Below are positions 33,706 through 42,000 of a stretch of 64,000 nucleotides of DNA, piece by piece. The DNA comes from Verrucomicrobiaceae bacterium UBA2429 (lineage in GTDB: Bacteria; Verrucomicrobiota; Verrucomicrobiia; Verrucomicrobiales; Verrucomicrobiaceae). The notes below the pieces were generated by a model, which saw only the letters and a program-made list of their open reading frames with translations, made no database searches and was not told where the DNA came from. The stretch is taken from the NCBI GenBank assembly GCA_002343505.1, contig DDQZ01000024.1:186404-250403 (forward strand), in the 5' to 3' direction. A program made the translations under genes and the position numbers. Numbering within the stretch: the stretch's first letter is position 1; each line of letters opens with the position of its first letter.

Positions 33706-35183
33706 GCGTGGGCGGCGTTGGGAAGGGCTTCGTCTTCATGGTCATGCGCAAGCAGCGTCGGCGCGGAGCTGCGGCGACCAAGGCCGGCGACCATGAGCAT
33801 GAGATGGATGAGGAACCAGAAATTGGACCAGGTGATGAGTCCCCAGGCAAGCGCGCGGGCGACGATGTAAGGGCGCAGATTCAAAGCGAGCTGGCTGAAA
33901 TCCTGGTCCCACATTTCAGGATGGTTGAGGTCGGCACCCTGCTGGACTCCGGCAACGAGGCTGGTCACGACAATGGTGGCAGTGCCATAGACGGAGAACC
34001 AGAAATGATTGCGAATGAGGCGCACGGAGAGCCATTCACAACCGGAGAGACGCGGCACGATGTAGTAGATGGCGCCGAAAAGCGTCATGCTGAAGAAGCC
34101 ATAGACGGCGACCATTTGGAAGCCATACCAGGCCTGGGTGAACTGGAGGGTGGCGCCGGTGCTGAAGTTCGAAATCAGTGCCAGGATGACTCCGCTGACC
34201 GGATAAAACAGCGAGCCGAAGAAAACGAAACGCAAGGTGGGGCTGCTGGCGACGAGACTGTGTTTGCCGAGCGTGGTGAGATGATGGTTCAAGCCGACCA
34301 CACCGACCGGGATCAAGAGGAGGACAGCGGCAGCAGCGCCAACGGCCACCATCCAGGCGGGCAGCGGGCCGCCCATGAAATGCTGCATGCCCGTCCATCC
34401 GCCGAGGACGGCCAGAAGCCAAAAACCAAGTTTCGCAAGCTGCGCGCTGGCGATGGGCTGGCCGGTGATTTTGGGGATGAAATAATAAGCGGCGCCAATG
34501 GCGACCGGCGCGAAAAAGAGAAGGATCAAGGCATGCACATACCAGGCGTTGATGCCCGCGCCGATGGCTCCGAGTCCGGGCAGGCAGTGCAGGGCGACGT
34601 TGGCTGTGATGAAAACCCAGGGGAACCAGAAGCACGCGCCCAAAACATACCAGGTGCTGACCATGAATCCATCCGGGCGGAAGGCACGCCCAAACATGCG
34701 CGCCAGCGGCCAGGCAAAGGCCAGGAAGCTCGCCAGCATGACCGGCCAGACAAAAGCGGGCATCTCAAGCCATTCCATGGAAGTGCTTTGGCCCAGGAGA
34801 ATGCCCAGCAAACCAAGGGTGACGGCGATGTTCCAGAAGATGGCGGCGGTGAACAGGATGCTTTTGCCGGATTTCAACTCCTGGCCGGTGCGCCGGGCCA
34901 TGATCCAGAGCATGGCACCGAGGGCGGCCTGCACGCCCCAGCCATAGACGAGCGCGTTGACATGGGTCGGCTGAAGGCGCCCGTATTGCAGCACGCTGCA
35001 CGCGCCCAGAAATTCGGGGGCGAATTGTTTGATGGCGGCCAGCACTCCAAGAATGGTGGAGGCCATCAGCCAGAAGGCTCCATTGAGGAACAGGAAAAGC
35101 ACGGGGCCTTTGACGGACTTGTCAATCGCCGCGCGGCGCAGATCGTCGGCCTGGGTGTCCGTGGTTGCTGGGGTGGTCTGCAT
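33702..35183 (-). CDS. CcoN-like heme-copper oxidase subunit I lacking oxygen-site ligands
   Basis: The 493-aa, about 12-helix protein aligns along its length with cbb3 subunit I (RLQPTHVNALVYGWG, AAYYFIPKITGQP, FGAIYYIVPRLSG). Compared with the CcoN pattern I remember, ligand positions are altered. Low-spin heme His74 is kept (canonical H60). One CuB His is kept at 217, but the canonical HH pair reads Gln267-His268. The crosslinking Tyr position is Gly261. The motif GHVHSG reads GFQMVA, so the proximal heme b3 His becomes Phe355 and the second low-spin ligand becomes Met357. Such a protein should not reduce oxygen or NO. It might still hold one His-Met heme. The frame is intact and it overlaps the CcoO-like gene, so it is likely functional in another way. 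Confidence 0.85.
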   Translation of the reverse strand: MQTTPATTDTQADDLRRAAIDKSVKGPVLFLFLNGAFWLMASTILGVLAAIKQFAPEFLGACSVLQYGRLQPTHVNALVYGWGVQAALGAMLWIMARRTGQELKSGKSILFTAAIFWNIAVTLGLLGILLGQSTSMEWLEMPAFVWPVMLASFLAFAWPLARMFGRAFRPDGFMVSTWYVLGACFWFPWVFITANVALHCLPGLGAIGAGINAWYVHALILLFFAPVAIGAAYYFIPKITGQPIASAQLAKLGFWLLAVLGGWTGMQHFMGGPLPAWMVAVGAAAAVLLLIPVGVVGLNHHLTTLGKHSLVASSPTLRFVFFGSLFYPVSGVILALISNFSTGATLQFTQAWYGFQMVAVYGFFSMTLFGAIYYIVPRLSGCEWLSVRLIRNHFWFSVYGTATIVVTSLVAGVQQGADLNHPEMWDQDFSQLALNLRPYIVARALAWGLITWSNFWFLIHLMLMVAGLGRRSSAPTLLAHDHEDEALPNAAHA

Positions 35184-35203
35184 AGGTTCCGGGATCGAAA
35201 ATA

Positions 35204-35584
35204 TCAGTTCTGAGGCGTGGCGGAGGGGGCCGGAGCCGCGCCCGCTGCCGGCGGTGCCTCGGCGGCCTGCTTGAGCTGGGTGGGAGAGCCTGGCACGACC
35301 TGGCCGCTTGCGGACTCAGGGCGGGTTTTCAGGACCTGGAGAGTCTTGTCAAAGACCGCCGCTTTCTTCGCGGGATCGCTCAATCCCATTTTGGCAAGCA
35401 CGTCTTTTTGCAGCGCGCTGATCTCGGCGCTGTTGGCGAGACGCTCGGCGGCGCGCGGGTCGGCATCACCGGGAGTCACGAAGAATGTCTGGATGACCCA
35501 GAAAAGAACGGCAAAGCTCGCGAAGGCGCCTAGCACCCACTGGAAGGTGGCGCCAGCTTTCGGGGAAGTATCGGACGGGGACAT
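35204..35584 (-). CDS. 126-aa single-helix membrane protein
   Basis: The protein has one helix near the N-terminus (FQWVLGAFASFAVLFWVIQT). A periplasmic helical segment follows (RLANSAEISALQKDVLAKMG), with an Ala/Pro-rich tail ending PAPSATPQN. It lies 6 bp after actF and 20 bp before the CcoN-like gene. Unknown family. Its place suggests a connecting subunit between the Act-like part and the CcoNO-like part. Confidence 0.65.
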   Translation of the reverse strand: MSPSDTSPKAGATFQWVLGAFASFAVLFWVIQTFFVTPGDADPRAAERLANSAEISALQKDVLAKMGLSDPAKKAAVFDKTLQVLKTRPESASGQVVPGSPTQLKQAAEAPPAAGAAPAPSATPQN

Positions 35585-35590
35585 GAGGGA

Positions 35591-36892
35591 TCAGTTGACG
35601 ACGTTGGCGGACTCCAGCAGGCGCGGGTCGCGGCAGGGGTAGAGACTGTGTTTGCCAAGGCTGCGCAGGAAAAGAAAACCAAGGGTTCCAACCACGGCAA
35701 GCAATGCGAAGACATCGCCAACCCAGGCTCCGGGCGCCATCAGGCCAATGGCAAGGGACGGCCCGCGCTCAGGCATGATGTTCCAGTAAATGTCCACCAG
35801 ATGCATGAAGACGACCCACAAACAGATCAGGCCGATGAGGGCCGGGTTCTTTTTGCGCGGCTGGGAGAGCAGCAGAACGAAGGGGGCGATGAAGTGCCCG
35901 ACGACAATGAAAATGGAGACCCAGCGCCAGCCCTCGGTATTGCGAATGAGATAGAAGCGCGTCTCCTCGGTGATGTTGGCATACCAGATGAGAAAATACT
36001 GGCTGAAGGCGATGTAGGCCCAAAACACCGTGAAGGCGAAGAGCAGCTTGCCCATGAGATGGTAATGCTCCTCGGTGACAATCTTGAGATGCCCAATGCT
36101 TTTGAGCCAGTTGACGAGCAAGATGGTGACCGCCATCGAAGACCAGGCGCAGCCGGCGAAGATGTACACGCCCCACATGGTGGAGAACCAGGCGTAGTCG
36201 AGCCCCATCAGCCAGTCCACCGCCGCGAAAGTCACCGTCAATGCGTAAAACAGCAGCCAGCGGCAGGAAAAGGTGCGGGATTTGACGGTGTGCTTGATGT
36301 CGCCATCCTCGTCTTGTAGCACGGATTTCCTCCTCAGGGTGCTGGCGATGTGCCAGAGGGCGAAGAAGTAAAACACGAAGCGGAACTTCCAGAACCACAT
36401 GTTCAAGTAGCCGTATTTGTCCACCAGGATGTGGAGATGCGAATTGCCTTCCGCCATGTGGTGCAGAGCATCGGCCACTGACTCGCCTTTTTCATGCGCG
36501 TGATGAGCCGCCTCGCGATGATGCTCCATCCACTCATAGAGCGAGTCCTGCACCGTCGGGACGAGCAGCAGCGGAAGCCCGAGAACCGCCAGGGGCAGAA
36601 TCATGTTGGCGAGCTGCTCCCACAGCCTGCGGATGGCCACACCCCAGCCGGAGTTCGAGGCGCTGTGCAGAAGAATCCAAAAACACGCTCCGGCAACCAC
36701 TGTGAAGGCGAAGAAGAACGCGAAAAGCCAGCTGTAGGCAAACTCACCGGTTCTTGAGAAGAAGAAATAACCCGATCCGGCAAGCCCGATGGCCGCCGCC
36801 GCGCCAAAAGCGTTGATCATCTTGGCCCCTTTGGCCGTGTCGAATTTTTCGCCGCCCTCGGGCAGATCTTTGAATGTGACGTGGTGACTCAT
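35591..36892 (-). CDS. actF: Alternative complex III subunit ActF (NrfD/PsrC-like membrane protein)
   Basis: The 433-aa protein has about ten membrane helices. The ActF pattern is visible: GSGYFFFSRTGEFAYSWLFA, ACFWILLHSASNSGWGVAIR, RRLWEQLANMILPLAVLGLP, LHILVDKYGYLNMWFWKFRF and DWLMGLDYAWFSTMWGVYIF. In alternative complex III, a quinol:cytochrome c oxidoreductase unrelated to bc1, ActC and ActF form the quinol-side membrane part. A soluble-looking loop with His (EWMEHHREAAHHAHEKGESV) is present, as usual for the family. ActF lies 18 bp after actE. The other usual subunits (ActA, ActB, ActC, ActD) are not adjacent here. Confidence 0.85.
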   Translation of the reverse strand: MSHHVTFKDLPEGGEKFDTAKGAKMINAFGAAAAIGLAGSGYFFFSRTGEFAYSWLFAFFFAFTVVAGACFWILLHSASNSGWGVAIRRLWEQLANMILPLAVLGLPLLLVPTVQDSLYEWMEHHREAAHHAHEKGESVADALHHMAEGNSHLHILVDKYGYLNMWFWKFRFVFYFFALWHIASTLRRKSVLQDEDGDIKHTVKSRTFSCRWLLFYALTVTFAAVDWLMGLDYAWFSTMWGVYIFAGCAWSSMAVTILLVNWLKSIGHLKIVTEEHYHLMGKLLFAFTVFWAYIAFSQYFLIWYANITEETRFYLIRNTEGWRWVSIFIVVGHFIAPFVLLLSQPRKKNPALIGLICLWVVFMHLVDIYWNIMPERGPSLAIGLMAPGAWVGDVFALLAVVGTLGFLFLRSLGKHSLYPCRDPRLLESANVVN

Positions 36893-36910
36893 GCCTGGAA
36901 TTGCCTGCGA

Positions 36911-37576
36911 TTACTGGACGGACACGTTGTTTTCCTTCACTGCCACCTGCATGGCGCGGATGTAGGCCACGATGGCCCAGCGGTCTTGAACGGAGATCGA
37001 GCCGCCATAGGGCCCCATCAAGCCTTTGCCATTGGAGATGACATCAAACATCGCACCATCCGCGCGGTAAGCGGCGGCGTTGGCGGGATCGAGGCTGCCG
37101 GGCTGGTGGAAGTTGAAGGCGGTCAGGATGCCGTATTTGGAGGTGACACCCTTGCCATTGCCGGAAGCCGCATGGCATACCGCGCAGTAGATGTTGTACT
37201 GGCGCTCGCCGCGCTCCAGAAGGGATTTGGAAAGCTCGATCTCCTTCGGCAGACCGTCGCCGTAGTAATCGCCAAACTTGCCGGTGTTGTAGTAGCCGGT
37301 GCCGTGACTGAAACCAAAGGCCGGAGGCTGGTATTCCGGGGAGGAAGCGGGCTTTGCCGGCACTTCGAAGCCCATCGGCACCGTGCCAGCCACCGGACGG
37401 CGGGCGCCGAGACCGTCGGCGAAGAAGTCACTTTTTGCCTGATACTTCACTTTCTGCTGATAGTCCATGTCCGGCAGAATCTCGATCGGCGGGAGTTCGG
37501 ACTTGCTGCCGCGAGTGCCAAAAGCCGCCACCACAATCGCGGCGACAAACAGGTAGCTGAGAAAGAAATATTTCAT
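36911..37576 (-). CDS. actE: Alternative complex III cytochrome ActE
   Basis: The 221-aa protein has an N-terminal signal anchor (FFLSYLFVAAIVVAAFGTRG) and one heme c site, CAVCH, at about residue 135 in RGERQYNIYCAVCHAASGNG. LPPIEILPDMDYQQKVKYQA and PVAGTVPMGFEVP are characteristic of ActE, and a distal Met candidate lies in GKGLMGPYGGS. It is the first gene of the operon and starts 34 bp downstream of a CRP-type dyad. It would take electrons from the quinol-oxidising part and pass them to the cytochromes and the oxidase encoded downstream. Confidence 0.85.
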   Translation of the reverse strand: MKYFFLSYLFVAAIVVAAFGTRGSKSELPPIEILPDMDYQQKVKYQAKSDFFADGLGARRPVAGTVPMGFEVPAKPASSPEYQPPAFGFSHGTGYYNTGKFGDYYGDGLPKEIELSKSLLERGERQYNIYCAVCHAASGNGKGVTSKYGILTAFNFHQPGSLDPANAAAYRADGAMFDVISNGKGLMGPYGGSISVQDRWAIVAYIRAMQVAVKENNVSVQ

Positions 37577-37970
37577 GATTGAGAACGACGGGCGGCCACC
37601 CGTTTCGAGCTTGTGAAAAATTTCACAAGGCCGCCAAGATTAGAAACTCGCCGGGACAATGCAAGGGCGAATTCGTTTTTTGTGGAAAACTTGAGCGCAA
37701 GGCAGACTGCCCTCCCTGTATCAAAGCGCAAGCCTGCGGATTTCATGAATTCCAGTGGCATGAAATCGCCCGAAAAACAGATTCTCCTTCAGTTCGCATG
37801 CGGGTTTTCGCTGTCAGTCGGTCTGATTGTTCACAACCTGGGATAGTTCTCGATGCCAGACCTTCGTGGTCCTGTTTCAAAAATCCGCAAACACCGGTCT
37901 GCGCGTCTCTTTGGCAGACTTGTCTTCGCCGCTTGCGCGATGTCACAGCTCCGACGAAAGGGTCGCCCTC
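37577..37970. other. Divergent intergenic region between actE and the hydroxyacid dehydrogenase gene
   Basis: This 394-bp region separates two divergent genes. It contains the CRP-type dyad at 37610-37629. Short frames inside show no protein-like composition. It should hold both promoters. I see no RNA gene or riboswitch. Confidence 0.6.
37610..37629 (-). promoter_or_regulatory. CRP-type operator dyad upstream of the respiratory operon
   Basis: CTTGTGAAA and TTTCACAAG face each other across AA, containing TGTGA-N6-TCACA, the classic CRP-family half-site arrangement. It ends 34 bp before the actE start codon, a position overlapping or near the promoter. I infer control of the oxidase operon by a CRP/FNR-family regulator. 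Whether it activates or represses is not visible. Confidence 0.6.
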
Positions 37971-38924
37971 ATGAAAATCGTCCTGCTCGACGCCCACACC
38001 GCCAATCCGGGAGATGTTTCCTGGGCACCCCTCGACGCCCTCGGCACCTGCGAGATTCATCCACGCACACCCGTTGACGAAACCGTGGCGCGCTGCGCGG
38101 GAGCCGCGGCGGTCATCACCAACAAAGCGCCCGTGACGCGTGCGATGATGGAGGCGCTGCCCGGCCTGAAGTACATCGGGGTCACTGCCACCGGCTATAA
38201 CATCGTGGACACGGCGGCGGCAAAGGAGCGCGGCATCGTGGTCACCAACGTGCCCGGCTACAGCACCCCGGCGGTGGCGCAGCTCGTTTTCGCCCTGCTG
38301 TTGGAGCTGACCAACCACGCCGGGCATCACGCGCGGACAGTGCGCGACGGCCGATGGTCCGCGTGCCCGGATTTCTGCTATTGGGACCACCCTGTCATCG
38401 AGTTGGGCGGACGCACCCTGGGTGTCATAGGCTATGGCGATATTGGCGGCGCGGTGGCGCGCATCGCGCTGGCCTTTGGCATGAAAGTGCTGGCATCAAG
38501 GCGCGTGTGGAAAACGCCGCCGCCGGAGGGTGTTCAACCAGCCACGACCGATGAAATTTTCCGCCAAAGCGACGCCGTCACTCTGCACTGCCCGCTGACG
38601 GATGCCACGAAGCACCTCGTCAATGAGGGCACACTCGGTCTGATGAAGCCCTCCTCCTTTCTCATCAACACCGGCCGCGGCCCGCTGGTTGACGAGGCGG
38701 CGCTGGCCGCGGCGCTCAACGCCGGTCGCATCGCCGGCGCGGGGCTGGACGTGCTCTCCATCGAGCCTCCGCCGCCCGGCAACCCGCTCCTCACCGCGCG
38801 CAACTGCCTCATCACCCCGCATATCGGCTGGGCCAGCCGGGAGGCGCGCATCCGGCTCATTGAGCAGACAGCCGCCAATCTGCGCGCTTATCTCGATGGC
38901 TGCCCGGTGAATGTGGTGGGATGA
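37971..38924 (+). CDS. D-2-hydroxyacid dehydrogenase (glycerate dehydrogenase-like)
   Basis: I start at ATG 37971 (317 aa), where the family's usual N-terminus MKIVLLDAHTANPGDVSW begins; the longer frame upstream is not protein-like. The Rossmann motif GYGDIGGAVARIA binds NAD(P)H. Catalytic Arg is in LINTGRGPLVDEAAL, Glu in LSIEPPPPGNPLL and His in TPHIGWASREA. It reduces a 2-ketoacid such as hydroxypyruvate or glyoxylate, or runs in reverse. It converges with the TPR gene, with 6 bp between the stops. The substrate cannot be read from the sequence; hydroxypyruvate reductase is the closest type. Confidence 0.9.
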   Translation: MKIVLLDAHTANPGDVSWAPLDALGTCEIHPRTPVDETVARCAGAAAVITNKAPVTRAMMEALPGLKYIGVTATGYNIVDTAAAKERGIVVTNVPGYSTPAVAQLVFALLLELTNHAGHHARTVRDGRWSACPDFCYWDHPVIELGGRTLGVIGYGDIGGAVARIALAFGMKVLASRRVWKTPPPEGVQPATTDEIFRQSDAVTLHCPLTDATKHLVNEGTLGLMKPSSFLINTGRGPLVDEAALAAALNAGRIAGAGLDVLSIEPPPPGNPLLTARNCLITPHIGWASREARIRLIEQTAANLRAYLDGCPVNVVG

Positions 38925-38930
38925 AACCCG

Positions 38931-40643
38931 TCATTTCCCCGCCTTGTCCAATCCTTCTTTGATCTGCCGCAGCACCTTTTCGTCCTCCGGCCGCAGGGAC
39001 AGGGCTTTTTGAAAAGCCTCGATCGCCTTTTGTGGCTGCTTCATGGCGAGATGTACGCGCCCGATGTGCTCGATGATCTCGGCGTCCTCGGCCTGCAAAT
39101 CGGGGATCAGCGAAACGGCGCGCTCCAATTCGCGCAGAGCCTCGGTATGATTCCCCTTTTTAAAATGCCACCAGCCAAGGCTGTCCACATAGGCCGGGGT
39201 CTCAGGCTGCAGTTCGTTGGCCTTGAGGATCAACTCCCCAGCCTTGTCGAAATGACGGTCCAGTTCCAGCCACATGTAGCCCAGATAGTTCATGGCGCTC
39301 GCCGCCGCCTCGACATCCTCCTTGGGCGTGACCGTGATGGACTTCTCGAACATGCGTCCCGCGTCCTCATGCCTGCCGGCCCGCTCCAGGGTGACGCCGT
39401 ATTGAAAATAAAAGCGGTGATTGACGAGCTCGGCCTGGTTGCTCTCCGCGAGAGCGGCCGCTTTTTCAAAGCAGGCCACCGCGTCATCCCATTGCTGCAG
39501 AGCACGGTTCGCCATCGCGGCCTGGACATGAAACATCGCCTGGTCGGGAAACAGCATGGCGCTGCGTTTGCAGAACTCGATCAGCTTCTCGTTCAGATAA
39601 GCGCGGAGCAGGGTTTCCCCCAGATGCAGATAATCCTCGGCGGAGCCGCCGCCCTTCTGGAGAGCGGTCTCGTAATGCGGGGCGGCCCTGGCGTACTCCT
39701 CGCGCAGCTCATAGGCCCGCGCCAGCATGCGCCTGTATTCCACATCGTCCGGCGCGTCCTCGACGATCTTTTCCAGCACGCGCAGCGCCTGCTCTTTTTC
39801 CTCGAAGGACTCGTGCAGCCGGTGCAGCAGCTTGCGCGCCTGCAGGCTGCCTGTCTGCCGGGAGATTTCCAGACACAAATCCCGGGCCGGACGAAGCTGA
39901 TTGGTGAGCAAATAGTAGCGTGCCACCTCCAGCCGGGCAGCCTCGTCATCCGCCGGCGCGTGCCTGAGGGCGTTCTGAAAAAACACGTTCACCCGTGCCG
40001 TGTGCTCCTCGCGCATCTCCGCCTGGCCCAGCGGCCAGACTTTCTGCGCCGCCCTACCGAGCGTCAGCCAGTGCTGCGAATCGCTCACATTCTGCCGCGC
40101 CGCGCCGTCGAGCACACGCGCCGCCTCGTCTCGCTGCCCCTGGCTGAGCAGGGTCACCGCGGCGAAACCATGCACCTCCGCGCTGCGGGGAAACCGCTTC
40201 AATGCCCTGTCCAGCGTGAGCTTGGCGCGGTCGTTCTCAAAAGGATCGTCCGGCGCGTAAGTCGCGCAAAACCGCGCCAGGTTCAGGTAGGGCTCCGGGG
40301 CATCAGGATTGGCCTCCACCGTTTTCTCCAGCAAAGCCACCGCCGTTTCCCTGCCCCGGAAACTGTAGGCCAGCTCGGCGGTGTGCATGGCCAGCGAGGC
40401 GTTTGAGGGATCCACCTCCAACGCCTTGAGATAATGCTCCAGCGCCGCGCGCGGATTGTTTTCGACCTCCAGGCGGAGAGCGGTCGAGTAATGGGCAAGC
40501 GCGGATGCCACACGCTCCCCTCCGGCCTGCAGCCGCCTCCCCGCCGCGGCATCCACGGGAGGCAGTGAGAGGTCCGCATTCTGCGCTGGAATCCCTGCCG
40601 TGACGCCCAGCATGAAAAGCACCCGCGAGGGCATCTGGCGCAT
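38931..40643 (-). CDS. Secreted tetratricopeptide-repeat protein
   Basis: I start at ATG 40643 (570 aa) because a GGGGAG ribosome-binding sequence lies just upstream and a signal-like N-terminus follows (MRQMPSRVLFMLGVTAGIPA). The rest is a solenoid of at least ten TPR-like units, for example NPRAALEHYLKALEVDPSNA, DDAVACFEKAAALAESNQA and QKAIEAFQKALSLRPEDEKV. TPR proteins are scaffolds for protein-protein contacts, and this one probably lies in the periplasm. No enzymatic domain is present. It has no obvious operon partner. Confidence 0.85.
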   Translation of the reverse strand: MRQMPSRVLFMLGVTAGIPAQNADLSLPPVDAAAGRRLQAGGERVASALAHYSTALRLEVENNPRAALEHYLKALEVDPSNASLAMHTAELAYSFRGRETAVALLEKTVEANPDAPEPYLNLARFCATYAPDDPFENDRAKLTLDRALKRFPRSAEVHGFAAVTLLSQGQRDEAARVLDGAARQNVSDSQHWLTLGRAAQKVWPLGQAEMREEHTARVNVFFQNALRHAPADDEAARLEVARYYLLTNQLRPARDLCLEISRQTGSLQARKLLHRLHESFEEKEQALRVLEKIVEDAPDDVEYRRMLARAYELREEYARAAPHYETALQKGGGSAEDYLHLGETLLRAYLNEKLIEFCKRSAMLFPDQAMFHVQAAMANRALQQWDDAVACFEKAAALAESNQAELVNHRFYFQYGVTLERAGRHEDAGRMFEKSITVTPKEDVEAAASAMNYLGYMWLELDRHFDKAGELILKANELQPETPAYVDSLGWWHFKKGNHTEALRELERAVSLIPDLQAEDAEIIEHIGRVHLAMKQPQKAIEAFQKALSLRPEDEKVLRQIKEGLDKAGK

Positions 40644-40779
40644 GAAACTCCCCGCCATCATGACATGAGCAAGCGCCGTGAAGACGGCAAAATAACCCGG
40701 TCGCCGGCCAATAGCCGCCCCGGCGAACGAAAATGGATTTCTCGCAGCGTGGGGGCGGATCATGTGGCCAAAATGGCGC

Positions 40780-40884
40780 TTACGCTTTGTAGCGCAAACG
40801 CTTCTTGTGGCGGTTGGCGCGCATGCGCTTCTTGCGCTTGTGCTTGTTGATCTTCGTCTTTCTGCGCTTTTTCAGCGATCCCAT
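40780..40884 (-). CDS. 34-aa AURKAIP1/COX24-like basic micro-protein
   Basis: ATG 40884 to stop 40780 encodes MGSLKKRRKTKINKHKRKKR followed by MRANRHKKRLRYKA, over half Lys and Arg. The pattern MGSxxKRRK...HKRKKRMR matches the COX24/DUF1713 family, tiny proteins found associated with the small ribosomal subunit in several phyla. It lies 32 bp after hisG on the same strand. Size and composition fit the family well. A ribosomal role in this organism is inferred. Confidence 0.75.
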   Translation of the reverse strand: MGSLKKRRKTKINKHKRKKRMRANRHKKRLRYKA

Positions 40885-40916
40885 GTTCGTGTGTTCTCCT
40901 GTTTTCTTGCGCCGTC

Positions 40917-41801
40917 TCAGTGGACGACTTTGTTCAGCGGGTATTCCACGATGCCTTCGGCACCGAGAGATTTGAGCCGCGGGATGATCTCCCGCACGAC
41001 AGATTCCGAGATGACCGTCTCCACGGCCACCCATTCCTGGTTCGCGAGCTGCGAAATGGTCGGCGAGCGCTCGCTGGGCAGGGCCTGCACCACCTCGGCG
41101 AGGCTGGCGGCGGGCACGTTCATTTTCAGGCCCACCTTGTCACGCGCCTCCAGGGCGCCCTTGAGTAGCAGCACCAGGGTCTCCATTTTCCGGCGCTTCC
41201 ACTCATCCCGGTAGGCGGGCGGGCTTGAGACAAACTGCGGGTAGCTTTCCATCAGCGTGTCCACGATGCGCAGCTTGTTCGCGCGCAGGGAGCTGCCGGT
41301 CTCGGTGATGTCCACAATGGCGTCCACCAGTTCCGGCACCTTCACCTCCGTGGCACCCCAGCTAAACTCCACTTCGGCCTCCACGCCGTGCTTTGCCAGG
41401 TACGCCTTCGTCATGTCCACCGCCTCGGTGGCGATGCGCCTGCCCTGCAAATCCTTGACGGTCTTGATGGGCGAGTCCTCCGGCACCACCAGCACCCAGC
41501 GCGTGGGCTTCGAGGTGGCGCGGCTGTAGCGCAGGTCCGTCAGCACCTCGACTTTGGCGTTATTTTCCGCGATCCAGTCCCTGCCCGTGATTCCGCAGTC
41601 CAGGAAGCCGTGGTCCACATAACGTCCAATTTCCTGCGCGCGCAGCAGGCGCAGCTCCAGTTCATCGTCATCAACCGTGGGCCGGTAGGACCGGGAGGAG
41701 ACCACGACGTTGAACCCCGCGCGCTTGAACAATTCAAGCGTTGGCTCCTGCAGGCTGCCCTTCGGCAGGCCAAGGCGGAGGATGTTTTTGGGTTCGCTCA
41801 T
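40917..41801 (-). CDS. hisG: ATP phosphoribosyltransferase
   Basis: The 294-aa protein starts at ATG 41801, which gives the family N-terminus ([20 protein letters not shown]). It has the two-lobed catalytic part ([35 protein letters not shown]), the PRPP-binding loop [15 protein letters not shown], and a C-terminal regulatory ACT-like domain of about 75 residues ([20 protein letters not shown]). It is therefore the long HisG form, which can be inhibited by histidine. It catalyses the first step of histidine synthesis: ATP plus PRPP to phosphoribosyl-ATP. No other his genes are nearby, so the pathway genes are scattered. Confidence 0.95.
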   Translation of the reverse strand: MSEPKNILRLGLPKGSLQEPTLELFKRAGFNVVVSSRSYRPTVDDDELELRLLRAQEIGRYVDHGFLDCGITGRDWIAENNAKVEVLTDLRYSRATSKPTRWVLVVPEDSPIKTVKDLQGRRIATEAVDMTKAYLAKHGVEAEVEFSWGATEVKVPELVDAIVDITETGSSLRANKLRIVDTLMESYPQFVSSPPAYRDEWKRRKMETLVLLLKGALEARDKVGLKMNVPAASLAEVVQALPSERSPTISQLANQEWVAVETVISESVVREIIPRLKSLGAEGIVEYPLNKVVH

Positions 41802-41959
41802 CAGGTCGGGGAAAAGGGCGCGCAAAGTAGCGGGCTTTGGCCGGGTGCAAAGGATTATTTGGGTTCGTAAAACAAAACCCAATTTTCAGCATCCCCTGAC
41901 ACCATCCCGGTCTGAAGTTAAGCCCGATGCTAAAGTTTGAGAAAAAAATCTTGCCATTT

Positions 41960-41997
41960 GGATTACATGCGTAATCCTTGGATCACAATCGTAATCC
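41960..41997 (+). promoter_or_regulatory. Two operator dyads for the BlaI-type repressor
   Basis: GGATTAC-ATGC-GTAATCC (41960-41977) is a perfect 7-bp inverted repeat. GGATCAC-AATC-GTAATCC (41980-41997) is a one-mismatch copy exactly 20 bp later. The second ends 3 bp before the repressor's ATG. The inner TTAC...GTAA half-sites are related to TACA...TGTA of known BlaI/MecI operators. Binding of two dimers there would block transcription of its own operon. Confidence 0.7.
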
Positions 41998-42000
41998 CAA

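Noticed and set aside
33702..35183. Functional cbb3 oxidase or NO reductase
   Set aside because: The catalytic heme His, one CuB His and the Tyr are missing, so neither activity is supported.
33699..35213. 504-codon plus-strand frame opposite the CcoN-like gene
   Set aside because: Antisense shadow; charged and repetitive, no start context, and it overlaps the real gene completely.
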